Positions 44,407-54,860 are shown, counted from the stretch's first letter. The stretch is DNA of 64,000 nucleotides from an uncultured Draconibacterium sp. (GCF_963677575.1 NZ_OY782038.1:2979501-3043500), one strand, 5' to 3'. Program-made: numbers and translations. The notes: a model not told the origin generated them from the letters alone.

Positions 44407-44480
44407 CGTCTTTGCTTTTAATGATTCTCGATCTTTCTTCTTCTCAATACTAATTACTCACTACTCTGTACTAAAAATAA

Positions 44481-46421
44481 TTACTTGTAACTCCGCTGAG
44501 TCAGTTTCACATTCTCAAATACCAAATCTTCTTTATGCATATCCGGCTCTACGCCCTCTCCTTTGTACTCCCAGCACGATACGTAGGTGAATTTTTCGTC
44601 GTTACGTTTTGCTTCACCTTCTTCGGTAGCCGACTCTTCTCGGAAGTGTCCACCACACGATTCGTTTCTGTCGAGTGCGTCGCGAGCCATCAACTCACCA
44701 ATATCGAAGAAATCGGCAACACGACCGGCTTTTTCCAACTCAGGATTAAGGTTATCCAATTCGCCCGGAATACGAACATCTTTCCAGAATTCTTCGCGGA
44801 TCACTTTAATATCCTCAATTGCTTTTTTCAAGCCTTCAGCGTTACGAGCCATACCTACATTGTCCCACATGGTTTGACCCAATTTTTTGTGGAAATAGTC
44901 AACCGGCTTCGAACCTTTAATGTTGTATAATTTTTCGATACGATCTTTTACTTCTTTTTCAACTTCAGCAAACTCAGGAGCGTTTGTATCGGCCATTGGC
45001 GTCATAATTTCATCGGCCAGGTAATCACCAATAGTGTATGGCAACACGAAATATCCGTCGGCCAAACCTTGCATCAGTGCCGAAGCACCCAGGCGGTTAG
45101 CTCCGTGATCGGAGAAGTTAGCTTCACCAATAGAATACAAACCAGGAACTGTTGTCATCAGGTTGTAATCAACCCAGGTACCACCCATTGAATAGTGAAT
45201 AGCCGGGTAAATCATCATTGGCGCTTTGTATGGATCAACGTCGGTAATTTTTTCGTACATCTGGAAAAGGTTTCCGTAACGTGCTTCAATTACACTTTTA
45301 CCCAAACGCTCGATAGCATATTTAAAATCGAGGAAAACTGCTTTACCTTCGGCATTTACACCGAAACCGGCATCGCAACGTTCTTTTGCAGCACGCGACG
45401 CAACGTCACGAGGTACAAGGTTACCGTACGAAGGATATCTTCTTTCCAGGTAAAAGTCACGATCCTCATCAGCAATATCGTTCGGGTGAAGTTCACCTTT
45501 CTGCAATTTTACTGCGTCTTCTTTTTTCTTTGGTACCCAAACACGACCATCGTTACGCAACGACTCCGACATCAATGTCAGTTTCGACTGCTGATCGCCA
45601 TGAACAGGAATACAAGTTGGGTGAATCTGTACGAAACATGGGTTCGACATAAAAGCACCTCGTTTGTAACACTGCCATGCTGCCGATCCGTTACTTCCCA
45701 TTGCGTTAGTCGACAGGAAGAATACGTTTCCGTAACCACCGGTTGCAACAACAACGGCGTGTGCACCAAAACGTTTGATCTCGCCCGAAACAAGGTCGCG
45801 GGCAATAATACCACGGGCTTTTCCGTCGATTTTAACCAAATCCAACATTTCGTGGCGGTTGTACATTTCAACAGCACCTTTCGAAATCTGACGGTTCAAC
45901 GCCTGGTAAGCACCAATTAACAACTGCTGACCGGTTTGCCCACGTGCGTAGAACGTACGGCTTACCAATACACCACCAAACGAACGGTTATCTAACAAAC
46001 CACCGTATTCGCGGCCAAATGGTACACCTTGTGCAACACACTGGTCGATAATGTTTGGAGAAACTTCTGCCAAACGGTAAACGTTAGCTTCGCGTGCACG
46101 GTAGTCACCACCTTTAATTGTATCGTAGAACAAACGGTAAACCGAGTCGTTGTCGTTCTGATAGTTTTTAGCAGCATTAATACCACCCTGAGCCGCGATT
46201 GAGTGCGCACGACGCGGGCTATCCTGGTAACAAAATGCTTTTACTTTATATCCTAATTCTGCTAATGAAGCAGCTGCCGAGGCACCACCTAAACCGGTAC
46301 CAACAACAATAATTTCTAATTTACGCTTGTTAGCAGGGCTCACTACTTTAATGGCTGCTTTGTGTTTGCTCCACTTCTCTGCTAATGGCCCTTCAGGTAT
46401 CTTATTCTCTAAAATGCTCAT
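44481..46421 (-). CDS. sdhA: Succinate dehydrogenase/fumarate reductase flavoprotein subunit
   Basis: 646 residues. FAD-binding GTGLGGASAAASLAELGY near the N-terminus and the covalent flavin His73 in RRAHSIAAQGGIN; the catalytic region AVVVATGGYGNVF, NPCFVQIHPTCIP and HYSMGGTWVDYN is present. Oxidises succinate or reduces fumarate at the inner membrane. 16 bp after sdhC. Length is typical of the Bacteroidota/epsilon-type enzyme. Confidence 0.97.
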   Translation of the reverse strand: MSILENKIPEGPLAEKWSKHKAAIKVVSPANKRKLEIIVVGTGLGGASAAASLAELGYKVKAFCYQDSPRRAHSIAAQGGINAAKNYQNDNDSVYRLFYDTIKGGDYRAREANVYRLAEVSPNIIDQCVAQGVPFGREYGGLLDNRSFGGVLVSRTFYARGQTGQQLLIGAYQALNRQISKGAVEMYNRHEMLDLVKIDGKARGIIARDLVSGEIKRFGAHAVVVATGGYGNVFFLSTNAMGSNGSAAWQCYKRGAFMSNPCFVQIHPTCIPVHGDQQSKLTLMSESLRNDGRVWVPKKKEDAVKLQKGELHPNDIADEDRDFYLERRYPSYGNLVPRDVASRAAKERCDAGFGVNAEGKAVFLDFKYAIERLGKSVIEARYGNLFQMYEKITDVDPYKAPMMIYPAIHYSMGGTWVDYNLMTTVPGLYSIGEANFSDHGANRLGASALMQGLADGYFVLPYTIGDYLADEIMTPMADTNAPEFAEVEKEVKDRIEKLYNIKGSKPVDYFHKKLGQTMWDNVGMARNAEGLKKAIEDIKVIREEFWKDVRIPGELDNLNPELEKAGRVADFFDIGELMARDALDRNESCGGHFREESATEEGEAKRNDEKFTYVSCWEYKGEGVEPDMHKEDLVFENVKLTQRSYK

Positions 46422-46437
46422 AATTCTTTCCTCTTTT

Positions 46438-47106
46438 TTATTTATACAATCCTAACATGAAATAAAGTGGAATAACGGCGAAACCCACAGCAACAAGAAT
46501 TGCGTAAATTGTACCAATTACTTTCCAGCGATTTAACCAATGTTTGTTGTTTAAACCTAAAGTTTGGAAAGCCGACCAGAAACCATGTGACAGGTGAATT
46601 CCTAATAGAACACCTCCAACGATGTATAAGATACAGGCAAAAATACTTGTTTTAAAAAGTCCTGCCACTAAATCGTAATCGCCTTTAGCCAACTGCTCTA
46701 TTTCTTCCGGTTTAAATTTAATAACCCAGAAAAAATCCATGATGTGTAATACAAGAAATACCAATACCAAACCACCTAAAATCAGCATATTACGCGATGC
46801 CCACGAGCTTGCTCCACTCATGTTCTTTTTCGCATACTTTACCGGGCGTGCTTTCCAGTTTTGATATTCAAGGAAAAAAGACCAAACAATGTGAATTAGA
46901 AAACCTAATCCGAGGATGGGCTCCATTACTTTAATTAGCGGATTAGTAGCCATAAAGTGAGCTCCCTCGTTGAACAATTCACCACTGTTATCAAAGATCA
47001 GTAATAAGTTGAGACCCAAGTGGACTGCAATAAAAGCTACCAGGAATAATCCCGACAGACTCATCACAAATTTTCTTCCAATTGAGGCCGTTAAAAATCT
47101 GCTCAT
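46438..47106 (-). CDS. sdhC: Succinate dehydrogenase cytochrome b subunit
   Basis: 222 residues, five transmembrane helices, diheme b558-type single anchor. The start MSRFLTASIGRKFVMSLSGL is typical, and His residues in AVHLGLNL, GFLIHIVWSF, VFLVLHIMDFF and GIHLSHGFWSA are in the positions of heme ligands. It carries electrons to or from menaquinone. First gene of sdhC-sdhA-(four-helix bundle)-sdhB, with a strong promoter at 47155-47186. Confidence 0.95.
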   Translation of the reverse strand: MSRFLTASIGRKFVMSLSGLFLVAFIAVHLGLNLLLIFDNSGELFNEGAHFMATNPLIKVMEPILGLGFLIHIVWSFFLEYQNWKARPVKYAKKNMSGASSWASRNMLILGGLVLVFLVLHIMDFFWVIKFKPEEIEQLAKGDYDLVAGLFKTSIFACILYIVGGVLLGIHLSHGFWSAFQTLGLNNKHWLNRWKVIGTIYAILVAVGFAVIPLYFMLGLYK

Positions 47107-47154
47107 AATCTATTATTTATTTTTGGTTGATTCCGAATTTTGCTTTAAGCGCCA

Positions 47155-47186
47155 CAAATGTAGACGAACACAAATATTCCTGCAAA
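47155..47186 (-). promoter_or_regulatory. Bacteroidota-type promoter of the sdh operon
   Basis: On the minus strand TTTG (47183-47186), exactly 20 bp, then TACATTTG (47155-47162): a full match to the -33/-7 consensus. Leader of about 45 nt to the sdhC ATG. Confidence 0.75.
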
Positions 47187-47357
47187 AAAGGCGTTCTAAA
47201 TTAGCTAATTTATAACGATTCTACAACTGATTTAATTTTTGGTTTAAATTGGAAAAACAATCCCATGTTTCCGGACTTTTTAATAGCACTGAAAAGTGCA
47301 TCAGACAACGAAAGGCGGACAAAAAAGTTAAAAGGAATCCTACTAAAACTGTTGCTT

Positions 47358-50300
47358 TTATCGTTTCTGCAGCCCCTTATCTTTTTCCTGCTCAAACTTC
47401 AGAATCACGTCGACTCCTGATTCTTTGGCACTTCCACTTTGCAGGCGCAAGAACAGCTTCTCATTAATTTCGTACTCAACAATGATCGTTTCGGGAGTAA
47501 TCTCGTCGCCATTTACTTCTCCAAAACCTCTTTGGTAAATCACAAAAATGTCGTTGGTAATGTATTTGCCCACAACGAAAGCTGCACTTTGCCAGTTTTC
47601 GGTAGTGGTAACCTCAATCATGTCGAGATTAAATTTTGTACCAATGGTTTTACTTAACTGAGAAGAGATCATACTTGCCAGTGCATTTGAACCGATAGAG
47701 TTCAGCAAACCATTGTTTCCTCCGTAACCGATCTCATCGCTCGTAGCACCAAAAACAAGTACAGAGATTCCATCAGTTTCTGTAATTTCCACATTGTCGA
47801 GGTAGAACGTGATCTCTGGCTCTGTTAAATTACCCGTTATATTCATTTCGAGGTAACGTTTTTCTTTGTCGCTGCCACGGTAGATATATTCGGCTGAAAT
47901 GTTTAAAATCGGATCAAATTCTTCTCCTCCCTGGAATACTACTTCGCTCTCCTGAAGATTTAACTTTCGGCCATACAACATATAATATCCCCTGAGAATT
48001 TTGACATTCCCGAACATTTCAAAACTCGGTCCTTCTTTTACAATTTCAAGCTCGCCACTTAGCTCAGCACGTATATCGGTGCTTCTTACCCATGTGTTTC
48101 GTGGAATTTCTACCTGTAACCGGCCAGTCAGCTGGTCAAGAAGTTCCGACTCTTTTTGGGGCTTTATCTTCGCGGCTTTTGTTGCAATTGAATTGACAGA
48201 ATCTTTTGATTCTTTCAAGGCCTCCACTAACATTGGGGCATCGGCTTCAACATCGCTTTTCGATTCCTTCATCAAAGCCGGCAAATACAGATCAGAACGT
48301 AGCACTTTTATCATTCCGCCAAATTCCGGTTTGTCGTTTTCTGACCTAACAAAAGTATTTGCATCTATCAGTACTTCGTAATTGCGATGCCGCGTTAGAA
48401 AAAAGTTTTTGGCATCGACCTCTACCGATGAACTGCTGATATTCCCTTTTATGATGGTGGAATCGAAAGCCAACTCGCCATCCACCGAAATCAAGCCATT
48501 CTTTTGTTTCACCAAAACAGTGTCGATACTAATTTCATTGCCATTGAAACTAACTGCTGCAAGAATTTCGTTGTAATCAATCCCAAAATTTTTATTGCTG
48601 TACATTCCGTCTTTCACATGTAGTTTCCCGAAAAACTGAGGATTATCAAGCGTGCCCTGTGTTTCAATTCTTGCATCGAGTAATCCTCGCACACTATCGT
48701 GGGGCGCGTAAGATTTAACAGTTTCAGTAATGTCAATCGAATCAAGAATAAACAGTCCCTCATAGGTTTCAGGCGGATGAAATCCAAGTTGTAATGAGTC
48801 AAGCGAAAGTGAAAAAGGAGCACTAATTCCTGCATAAAATGAGTTCCCCATATCGGGAATCGTCAACTCAATACTTCCTTTGTCGTTGGCATAAGTAAAA
48901 TCGGAACGCATCGAATGAAGTTCGTAGTTGCCATAACGCGGATCAGTTATTTCCAACTGACCATCAATTAACGGATTAGTAGATCGCCCATAAAGCCGGA
49001 AATGTGAATTTAGCTTGCCACCCAATACCATTTCTTCGCCCAGAAAACGATTCAGTTCACTTAAATCAAGGTCATTTATTTTTATCTCAAAATTACCGGT
49101 GTCGCTGGCCGATATATTTCCATCCACGGCAATCATAAAATCTTTTAAATTCCGATCTTTCAACGTCAGATTATTTACTTCCAGAAACTGATTTTGATCG
49201 AGTGTTGCGGTCATGGGATCTACCAGGTAAACATCAGCCCATTTTGAATTTACCTCCAATTCGGGAACCGTTAACGAAATCGTATCATCCACAATAATAG
49301 AGCTTTTCAGCTGTGCCTCCAACATATCGGACCAACTAACTTTTGCCTCCACATCCATCGCTTCTCCCGCAAAACGGTAGTCCAGCAAAACGGTGTCTAA
49401 TCCAATATCTCCCGTTTTTAAATTGCGAACATCGGCTTGCACAGCAACCTTAAAAGAATCACTAATCAGTGCAACCTGATAATTTGCATGGGCAGTCTCT
49501 GCGTTCACCGAATAACCTTCAGCATGAAACAGGTCGAGCATTCCATCAATTTTTAACGAGGGAACAGAGCCTGAAACGGTTGCCTCCGTTAAAATGGAAT
49601 CGAAAGCAACAGGCAACTCGACTATCGAATCGATAAGTTCCAGGGAATTGATAATTCCGTATAGTTTTGATTGCAGATACATTGAATCCAGCTCAAACTG
49701 TCCACTACCCGAAACGGCAGCGCCCGGAACAAAAGCCTGTAAAGTATCTATCTTAACAGATGACCCGTCAATATGAATAAACGAGTTAACACTTTCTATC
49801 GGATACTCATAAACAGTGCTGCCCGCAAGAGAAATATCAGCATTTGCCCGCAACTTTTCAAGATCAAAACCTTTGCCTTTTGCAACAACTTTTCCATTTA
49901 GCACGGTGCAACCCAGTTCCGGCATCATTTTGCTGATCTCAAATTTCTCCATCACTATTTCAGCGTCGTATTCAGGCTCTCCAACAAAATTCAACTTACC
50001 TTTTAAAGCCGCTTTACCAACATCCGATTGCATAACTATATCTGCCCTCAAACTATCGCCCATATATGTTCCGGCAAGATCTAAAGTCTTAATCCTCACC
50101 TCCTCAAACGATGAGTTTTCAAATTTTGCTTTAACAAGGGTTTCCGATTTAAAATTCTTCAGATTTTCGCCGTTAAGATTTACTTCACCGTTTAAATATG
50201 ATTTTTCAACTCCCAAATCAACCCAATTGCCAACATTAACCTGATCAAGTTTTACATAGGCCTGGTAAGGAACACTTCCATCGTTCAATTGCAATTTGGA

Positions 50301-51212
50301 AAATGGTTGCAGCGAAAGATTTGCACTGATCTGTTCTTCCCCGTTTTGCAAGACAACACTGGCGTTGAGCGAATCGTTTGATACGGTCACATCCGCATTT
50401 ATCAATGGGGAACAAAGCATTTTAAAAGAAGGAACAAATAGGGCCAGATCGTTTTTGTCGATTGTTCCCTCACTAATTATCCCGGTCATATTTTCGGGCG
50501 AAAAATAAGCTCCCTGAAAATTAATGCCGGAGTTATTGGCAACAAGTAACAAGCTGTCAACCTCTATTCCCGAGTCGTTTAATTCGAGTTTTCCACTCAG
50601 TTTTTTTAACTCGATAGAAGGATCTTTGCTTTTAAATCGAAAACTGTTCAGTCTTATCAAAGTTTCTGCCGCACTGTATTTTCCGCCGGCAAACAAATTG
50701 ATATCATTAATCTCCGAAGGAATCCCATTTACAGGCGAGGCAATATCAATTTTTCCGTCACGAATGGCAAACTGACCCGCTTCTATTGTATAATTAAAAG
50801 GTTTGTCGCTTGATGTGGATGGCTCCGTTTCCGGCAAAATAGTACTGAAATTCCAGGTGCTGTCGGCTTTTTGCCACAGATTCACATAAGGCTCACGCAA
50901 AACTACTGAATCGATCCTGATTGTATTTGAAAGTAAAGGCCACAATTTATAATCTACTTCTAAACCACTAAACGACGCGAGTAACGAGTCTTTATCGCGT
51001 AGCTCTACATTTCGCAGCAATATATTGTTGTAGAAATTACCATCCAGTTCTTCGATATTGAATGTTAAGTCCAACTGTTCTTCCACCAACTTAACTACCC
51101 GGGATTTCAATTTCTCTCTAAAAAACGAAGTTTGAGTTAACAGCAATAAACCGGTTATCAGCAGTATAAATCCTGCTAGCACGATTGCTGTATATTTTAT
51201 CAATTCCCTCAT
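47358..51212 (-). CDS. tamB: TamB-like translocation and assembly module protein (DUF490)
   Basis: 1284 residues. N-terminal membrane anchor (YTAIVLAGFILLITGLLLL), then an AsmA/TamB-like start (EKLKSRVVKLVEEQLDLTFN), a very long run of amphipathic beta strands with repeated DS-L-L and G-L patterns expected for the lipid-carrying groove, and a C-terminal DUF490 region (SEVVFQGGEEFDPILNISAE, ISVLVFGATSDE, SAAFVVGKYI). TamB-type proteins span the periplasm and work with a TamA/BamA barrel in outer-membrane protein insertion or lipid transport. Follows the barrel gene by 5 bp. Confidence 0.93.
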   Translation of the reverse strand: MRELIKYTAIVLAGFILLITGLLLLTQTSFFREKLKSRVVKLVEEQLDLTFNIEELDGNFYNNILLRNVELRDKDSLLASFSGLEVDYKLWPLLSNTIRIDSVVLREPYVNLWQKADSTWNFSTILPETEPSTSSDKPFNYTIEAGQFAIRDGKIDIASPVNGIPSEINDINLFAGGKYSAAETLIRLNSFRFKSKDPSIELKKLSGKLELNDSGIEVDSLLLVANNSGINFQGAYFSPENMTGIISEGTIDKNDLALFVPSFKMLCSPLINADVTVSNDSLNASVVLQNGEEQISANLSLQPFSKLQLNDGSVPYQAYVKLDQVNVGNWVDLGVEKSYLNGEVNLNGENLKNFKSETLVKAKFENSSFEEVRIKTLDLAGTYMGDSLRADIVMQSDVGKAALKGKLNFVGEPEYDAEIVMEKFEISKMMPELGCTVLNGKVVAKGKGFDLEKLRANADISLAGSTVYEYPIESVNSFIHIDGSSVKIDTLQAFVPGAAVSGSGQFELDSMYLQSKLYGIINSLELIDSIVELPVAFDSILTEATVSGSVPSLKIDGMLDLFHAEGYSVNAETAHANYQVALISDSFKVAVQADVRNLKTGDIGLDTVLLDYRFAGEAMDVEAKVSWSDMLEAQLKSSIIVDDTISLTVPELEVNSKWADVYLVDPMTATLDQNQFLEVNNLTLKDRNLKDFMIAVDGNISASDTGNFEIKINDLDLSELNRFLGEEMVLGGKLNSHFRLYGRSTNPLIDGQLEITDPRYGNYELHSMRSDFTYANDKGSIELTIPDMGNSFYAGISAPFSLSLDSLQLGFHPPETYEGLFILDSIDITETVKSYAPHDSVRGLLDARIETQGTLDNPQFFGKLHVKDGMYSNKNFGIDYNEILAAVSFNGNEISIDTVLVKQKNGLISVDGELAFDSTIIKGNISSSSVEVDAKNFFLTRHRNYEVLIDANTFVRSENDKPEFGGMIKVLRSDLYLPALMKESKSDVEADAPMLVEALKESKDSVNSIATKAAKIKPQKESELLDQLTGRLQVEIPRNTWVRSTDIRAELSGELEIVKEGPSFEMFGNVKILRGYYMLYGRKLNLQESEVVFQGGEEFDPILNISAEYIYRGSDKEKRYLEMNITGNLTEPEITFYLDNVEITETDGISVLVFGATSDEIGYGGNNGLLNSIGSNALASMISSQLSKTIGTKFNLDMIEVTTTENWQSAAFVVGKYITNDIFVIYQRGFGEVNGDEITPETIIVEYEINEKLFLRLQSGSAKESGVDVILKFEQEKDKGLQKR

Positions 51213-51217
51213 TTTTT

Positions 51218-53038
51218 TTAGAAAGAGTGACCTATATTAAAATGAATTTGCCATTTGTTATCACTGTCGAAAACCGGCCGTGCAAAATCAATTCCGGCAG
51301 GCCCCATTGGCGTTTTTATTCGTAATCCGGCACCGGCAGCGTAGTGAAGATCTGTAATGTGATACTCAAAACTCTTTTGCCAGACATTACCCGCATCCAT
51401 AAATAAATTGAACTTCAATCGTCGTCCTATATCAAACCTGAATTCAGTAGTGGCTTCCAGCAGACTGTTTCCGCCAATGGGAGTGCCGTATTCATTGTGT
51501 GGGCCAAGATCGCCTCTCGACCAACCACGCACCGAATGACTTCCGCCGGCAAAAAACTTCTCTTCCACCGGAATAAAGTCAGCATTGTCGGTTCGTTTAA
51601 TTCCCCCGATTTTTCCTTTCAATGCCAATACTACTCCACGTTGTATTCCAAAATAAGTTTTGTATTCCGTAAGAATCCGGTAGAAAGGGATATTTCCGCC
51701 AAACGTTATATCGTTCGTTTTTATATTGAACGAAACAGAATACCCCTGAACCGGGTCAAGAATAGGATCAGAATTATTGTATATCGCTCCTAAAACCACT
51801 CCCGTTTTACTGTATATCGATTCATCATATTCAGCACTAAATTCACCAAAATATTGGGAAGTATCCTGCTCTACATCTTCATAAATAAGCCCAATTGAAG
51901 TATTTAGTTCTTTCGAAAAGTTTTGCAGAAAAGTCAGGCTGGCTCCCATTCTTTGCAGTTTATAACCGGGTTCATCCTGTTCCATAATAAAAGGGTGAAT
52001 GGTTAAGGTATTAATGGGCACCAGAAACGATGGTTGCGAGAATTTAAGGTAAACATTGTAAGGTTCAAGCCCCGAACGCTTGGCATACAGATTTAAACGG
52101 CCGGTATGAGTCAGAAAACCCAGGTACTGCACATCGGTAAACGCTCTTAGTTTATCTTCGCGTCCGTAACCGGCACCAAATCTTACCGACCAACGCGGGG
52201 CCTCCCTGATATATATTTGCAGCGGGATGGTGTCAGGCTGTTCTTCACCCATTTTTGTACGGATAGAGGCTACTCTGTAATTTCCCTGGCTGTAGATTTG
52301 TTTCTGCGTTTGGTCGATCTTCATTTTACTCCAAACCTCTCCTTCCTCATAAGCAACCTGACGAAGTATATTTTTTGACGGCACCCGCTCGTTTCCGTTT
52401 ATGGTTGTTGCACCAATATAAGCGAGTTTACCACGATCAATGTCCCATTGCACAGCTGTTGTATTGGAAACTGTGTCAACATCTAATCGCTGCTCAACCA
52501 GTGTATACGGATAACCGTAATCAAAAAATGTTTCGGCGATTAACTGTTTATCATTCATCACCGCCTCATCACGAAATATCTTAGATGTGTTTATCTGTGT
52601 TTGCAGTAAAAGTTTACGCTTGTCTTTTGGGTGCAAAACATTGTCCAGTTTTTTTGTGCTGTCAATCCGATACGAAATATCGGAAATGGTTACTGGATCA
52701 CCTTCGCGAATAAAAAAGGTTAATGCTACCTGATTCTTTTTATTGACGGTAAGTTCAGGCTGATCAAACTGCACATTCAAATAACCTTCTTTTTGATAAA
52801 ATATCCGAAGTCGTGTAATATCCTCGTTGTATAAGCTCCGGGAATAATAAACCGGTTCTTTCCCTAAAATCTTGCGTTTAAACCACGAGCTTCCATCAAT
52901 GGCTATTTCATCCTTTAGTTGCGAGCTCTGCAAATGTTTGTTCCCCTGAAACTTTACTTTACTTATCATCAGGTTCTCCTGTGCGAAACAAAATAATGTG
53001 CCAAAAATAAATGCTATTGTTATCAGGAAGTGTTTCAA
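51218..53038 (-). CDS. tamA: BamA/TamA family outer-membrane barrel protein
   Basis: 606 residues from TTG 53038 (LKHFLITIAFIFGTLFCFAQ), which gives a normal signal peptide cut before ENLMISKV. The open frame runs to 53122, but a promoter motif (53061-53068) lies inside that extension. N-terminal POTRA-like domains (ISKVKFQGNKHLQSSQLKDE, EGDPVTISDISYRID, KLAYIGATTINGNERVPSKN) lead to a C-terminal 16-strand-type barrel with GGSHSVRGWSRGDLGP and GPAGIDFARPV, ending in Phe. With tamB immediately downstream, a TamA-like role fits better than BamA. Confidence 0.9.
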   Translation of the reverse strand: MKHFLITIAFIFGTLFCFAQENLMISKVKFQGNKHLQSSQLKDEIAIDGSSWFKRKILGKEPVYYSRSLYNEDITRLRIFYQKEGYLNVQFDQPELTVNKKNQVALTFFIREGDPVTISDISYRIDSTKKLDNVLHPKDKRKLLLQTQINTSKIFRDEAVMNDKQLIAETFFDYGYPYTLVEQRLDVDTVSNTTAVQWDIDRGKLAYIGATTINGNERVPSKNILRQVAYEEGEVWSKMKIDQTQKQIYSQGNYRVASIRTKMGEEQPDTIPLQIYIREAPRWSVRFGAGYGREDKLRAFTDVQYLGFLTHTGRLNLYAKRSGLEPYNVYLKFSQPSFLVPINTLTIHPFIMEQDEPGYKLQRMGASLTFLQNFSKELNTSIGLIYEDVEQDTSQYFGEFSAEYDESIYSKTGVVLGAIYNNSDPILDPVQGYSVSFNIKTNDITFGGNIPFYRILTEYKTYFGIQRGVVLALKGKIGGIKRTDNADFIPVEEKFFAGGSHSVRGWSRGDLGPHNEYGTPIGGNSLLEATTEFRFDIGRRLKFNLFMDAGNVWQKSFEYHITDLHYAAGAGLRIKTPMGPAGIDFARPVFDSDNKWQIHFNIGHSF

Positions 53039-53060
53039 GCAGCAGAAATTAAGGTTTTCC

Positions 53061-53068
53061 CAAAGATA
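53061..53068 (-). promoter_or_regulatory. -7 element of the tamA-tamB operon
   Basis: Minus strand TATCTTTG with TTG (53090-53092) 21 bp upstream. It places the transcript start near 53053, so the TTG at 53038 is the likely start codon. Confidence 0.6.
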
Positions 53069-53367
53069 TAATAAGGCAGCTTCATAACGCAACCAATGCG
53101 TAAAAATTTGAGCAAAATACATACGTAATGTGGGAGCAAAACTATTATTTTGACAGAACCACTACAAATTCTAACTTTAGCCAATGAAGTTGTTTGAAGT
53201 TAATTGAGAATTTCGAGAGTGATATATCGGTTCTCAGTGGCGAAACTCCATTTTTCTTGAGCTGACCTGACTAAGTTAGAAAAATTAGCTAATGCCAATG
53301 GGATCGAGATGGTGCTCGCAGTTTTTCATATTAACTTTATACAAGTTCAAAACTAAATCTAAACCAA

Positions 53368-54726
53368 ATGGGTACACCTTTTCTGATTTTTATGGTGCTT
53401 TCAGCAGTTGCCTTGCTGCTTTTCATGGTACTAAAACTCAAAATCTCGGCATTTATCGCTTTACTTATCACCGCCATTTATGTGGGAATTCTGGCCGGCA
53501 TGCCACTAAAACAAATCACACAATCCATACAGGATGGAATGGCCGGAACATTAGGTTTTGTCGCTACAGTTGTAGGCCTCGGTGCCATTTTTGGACAAAT
53601 GCTGGAAAGTTCCGGCGGTGCAGAATCACTGGCTCACTACCTGGTTAAAAAGTTTGGAAAAGACCGCGCCTCATGGGCAATGGTTGTTACAGGTTTTATT
53701 ATTGCCATCCCGGTTTTTTTCGATGTGGGTTTCATTATCCTTGTACCAATTATTTATGCCCTTTCGCGCGACACAAAAAAATCGTTATTATACTACGGGA
53801 TCCCGTTACTGGCCGGGCTGGCTGCCACGCACAGCTTCATTCCTCCAACGCCAGGACCAGTTGCAGTAGCTGATATTGTTAATGTACAACTGGGCTGGGT
53901 GATTTTACTTGGACTGATCATTGGTTTTCCAACAGCGATAATTGCCGGTCCTGTTTGGGGAAAATTTATTTCCAAGAAGATACACCTCACTCCGCCGGAA
54001 GAATTTATGATACAAACCGAGAAAGAGTATGATGAAAACAACCTCCCGTCGTTTCGTTTAATTGCTTTAATTATTGCTGTTCCATTGTTCCTGATTTTAG
54101 TCAATACTTTTACCGGACTTGCCGTTTCGAAAAATGTGGTGGAGCAAAGTATTTATACCAATATTCTTGAATTTCTGGGGCACCCTTTTTCTGCGCTGAT
54201 CATCGCAACGCTTATTGCCATTTACTTTCTATGCATAAAACGCGGAATGGGTAAAGAAAAAGTATTGGAGTTGTCGACCAAAGCACTTGGCCCGGCAGGA
54301 ATTATTATACTGATAACCGGTGCCGGCGGCGTTTTAAAACAAATTCTGGTAGATAGTGGAATTGGAAAGATCATGGCAGAATCGATGGCAAATTCTGCAC
54401 TTCCTCCTATTTTGTTGGCCTGGATTTTAGCAGCCATTGTACGCGTAACACAAGGTTCTTCAACAGTTGCCATGATCACCGCTGCAGGAATTATTGCACC
54501 GGTACTCGGCGAGTTTGGATTGAATGATCCACAACGCGCACTGGTAGTTTTATCCATTGCATCTGGAGCAACTTTGCTTTCGCATGTAAACGACAGCGGA
54601 TTCTGGTTGGTAGGTAAATATTTTGGCATGAACGAAAAACAAACCCTGCAAAGCTGGGCGGTTATGGAATCGATAATTGCAGTTTGCGGACTGGCTTTTA
54701 CAATGTTGGCCAGTATGTTTTTTTAA
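53368..54726 (+). CDS. GntP family permease (gluconate:H+ symporter type)
   Basis: 452 residues, about twelve to fourteen hydrophobic segments. Family features include GTLGFVATVVGLGAIFGQML, PVFFDVGFIILVPIIYALSR, THSFIPPTPGPVAVADIV and LAWILAAIVRVTQGSSTVAM. The GntP family takes up gluconate, fructuronate, glycerate or similar acids. There is no kinase or dehydratase next to it, so the substrate is open. ATG start at 53368; no promoter with both elements was seen. Confidence 0.93.
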   Translation: MGTPFLIFMVLSAVALLLFMVLKLKISAFIALLITAIYVGILAGMPLKQITQSIQDGMAGTLGFVATVVGLGAIFGQMLESSGGAESLAHYLVKKFGKDRASWAMVVTGFIIAIPVFFDVGFIILVPIIYALSRDTKKSLLYYGIPLLAGLAATHSFIPPTPGPVAVADIVNVQLGWVILLGLIIGFPTAIIAGPVWGKFISKKIHLTPPEEFMIQTEKEYDENNLPSFRLIALIIAVPLFLILVNTFTGLAVSKNVVEQSIYTNILEFLGHPFSALIIATLIAIYFLCIKRGMGKEKVLELSTKALGPAGIIILITGAGGVLKQILVDSGIGKIMAESMANSALPPILLAWILAAIVRVTQGSSTVAMITAAGIIAPVLGEFGLNDPQRALVVLSIASGATLLSHVNDSGFWLVGKYFGMNEKQTLQSWAVMESIIAVCGLAFTMLASMFF

Positions 54727-54860
54727 GATCACCACCTCCCACAGCTGCGCTGCGTACTCCTCCTGAGAGAAGAGAAACATTTTAATGGAGTATTTAGTAG
54801 CACGAAATTTCCACTCCTGGCAGGAGGGGTGTATCCGTCTGCTGACGGATGGGGTGGTTA
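54727..54860. repeat. Hairpin-rich element after the GntP gene
   Basis: Terminal sequences ACCACCTCCC and GGGGTGGTTA are partly complementary. Inside are CTCCTG-G-CAGGAG (54814-54826) and a perfect 7-bp hairpin ATCCGTC/GACGGAT with loop TGCT (54833-54850). Probably a decayed small repeat that may also act as a terminator. Confidence 0.5.

Noticed and set aside
45195..45920. 241-residue open frame on the plus strand inside sdhA
   Set aside because: Complete antisense shadow of a strongly conserved gene; composition rich in Phe, Thr and Asn with no family pattern.
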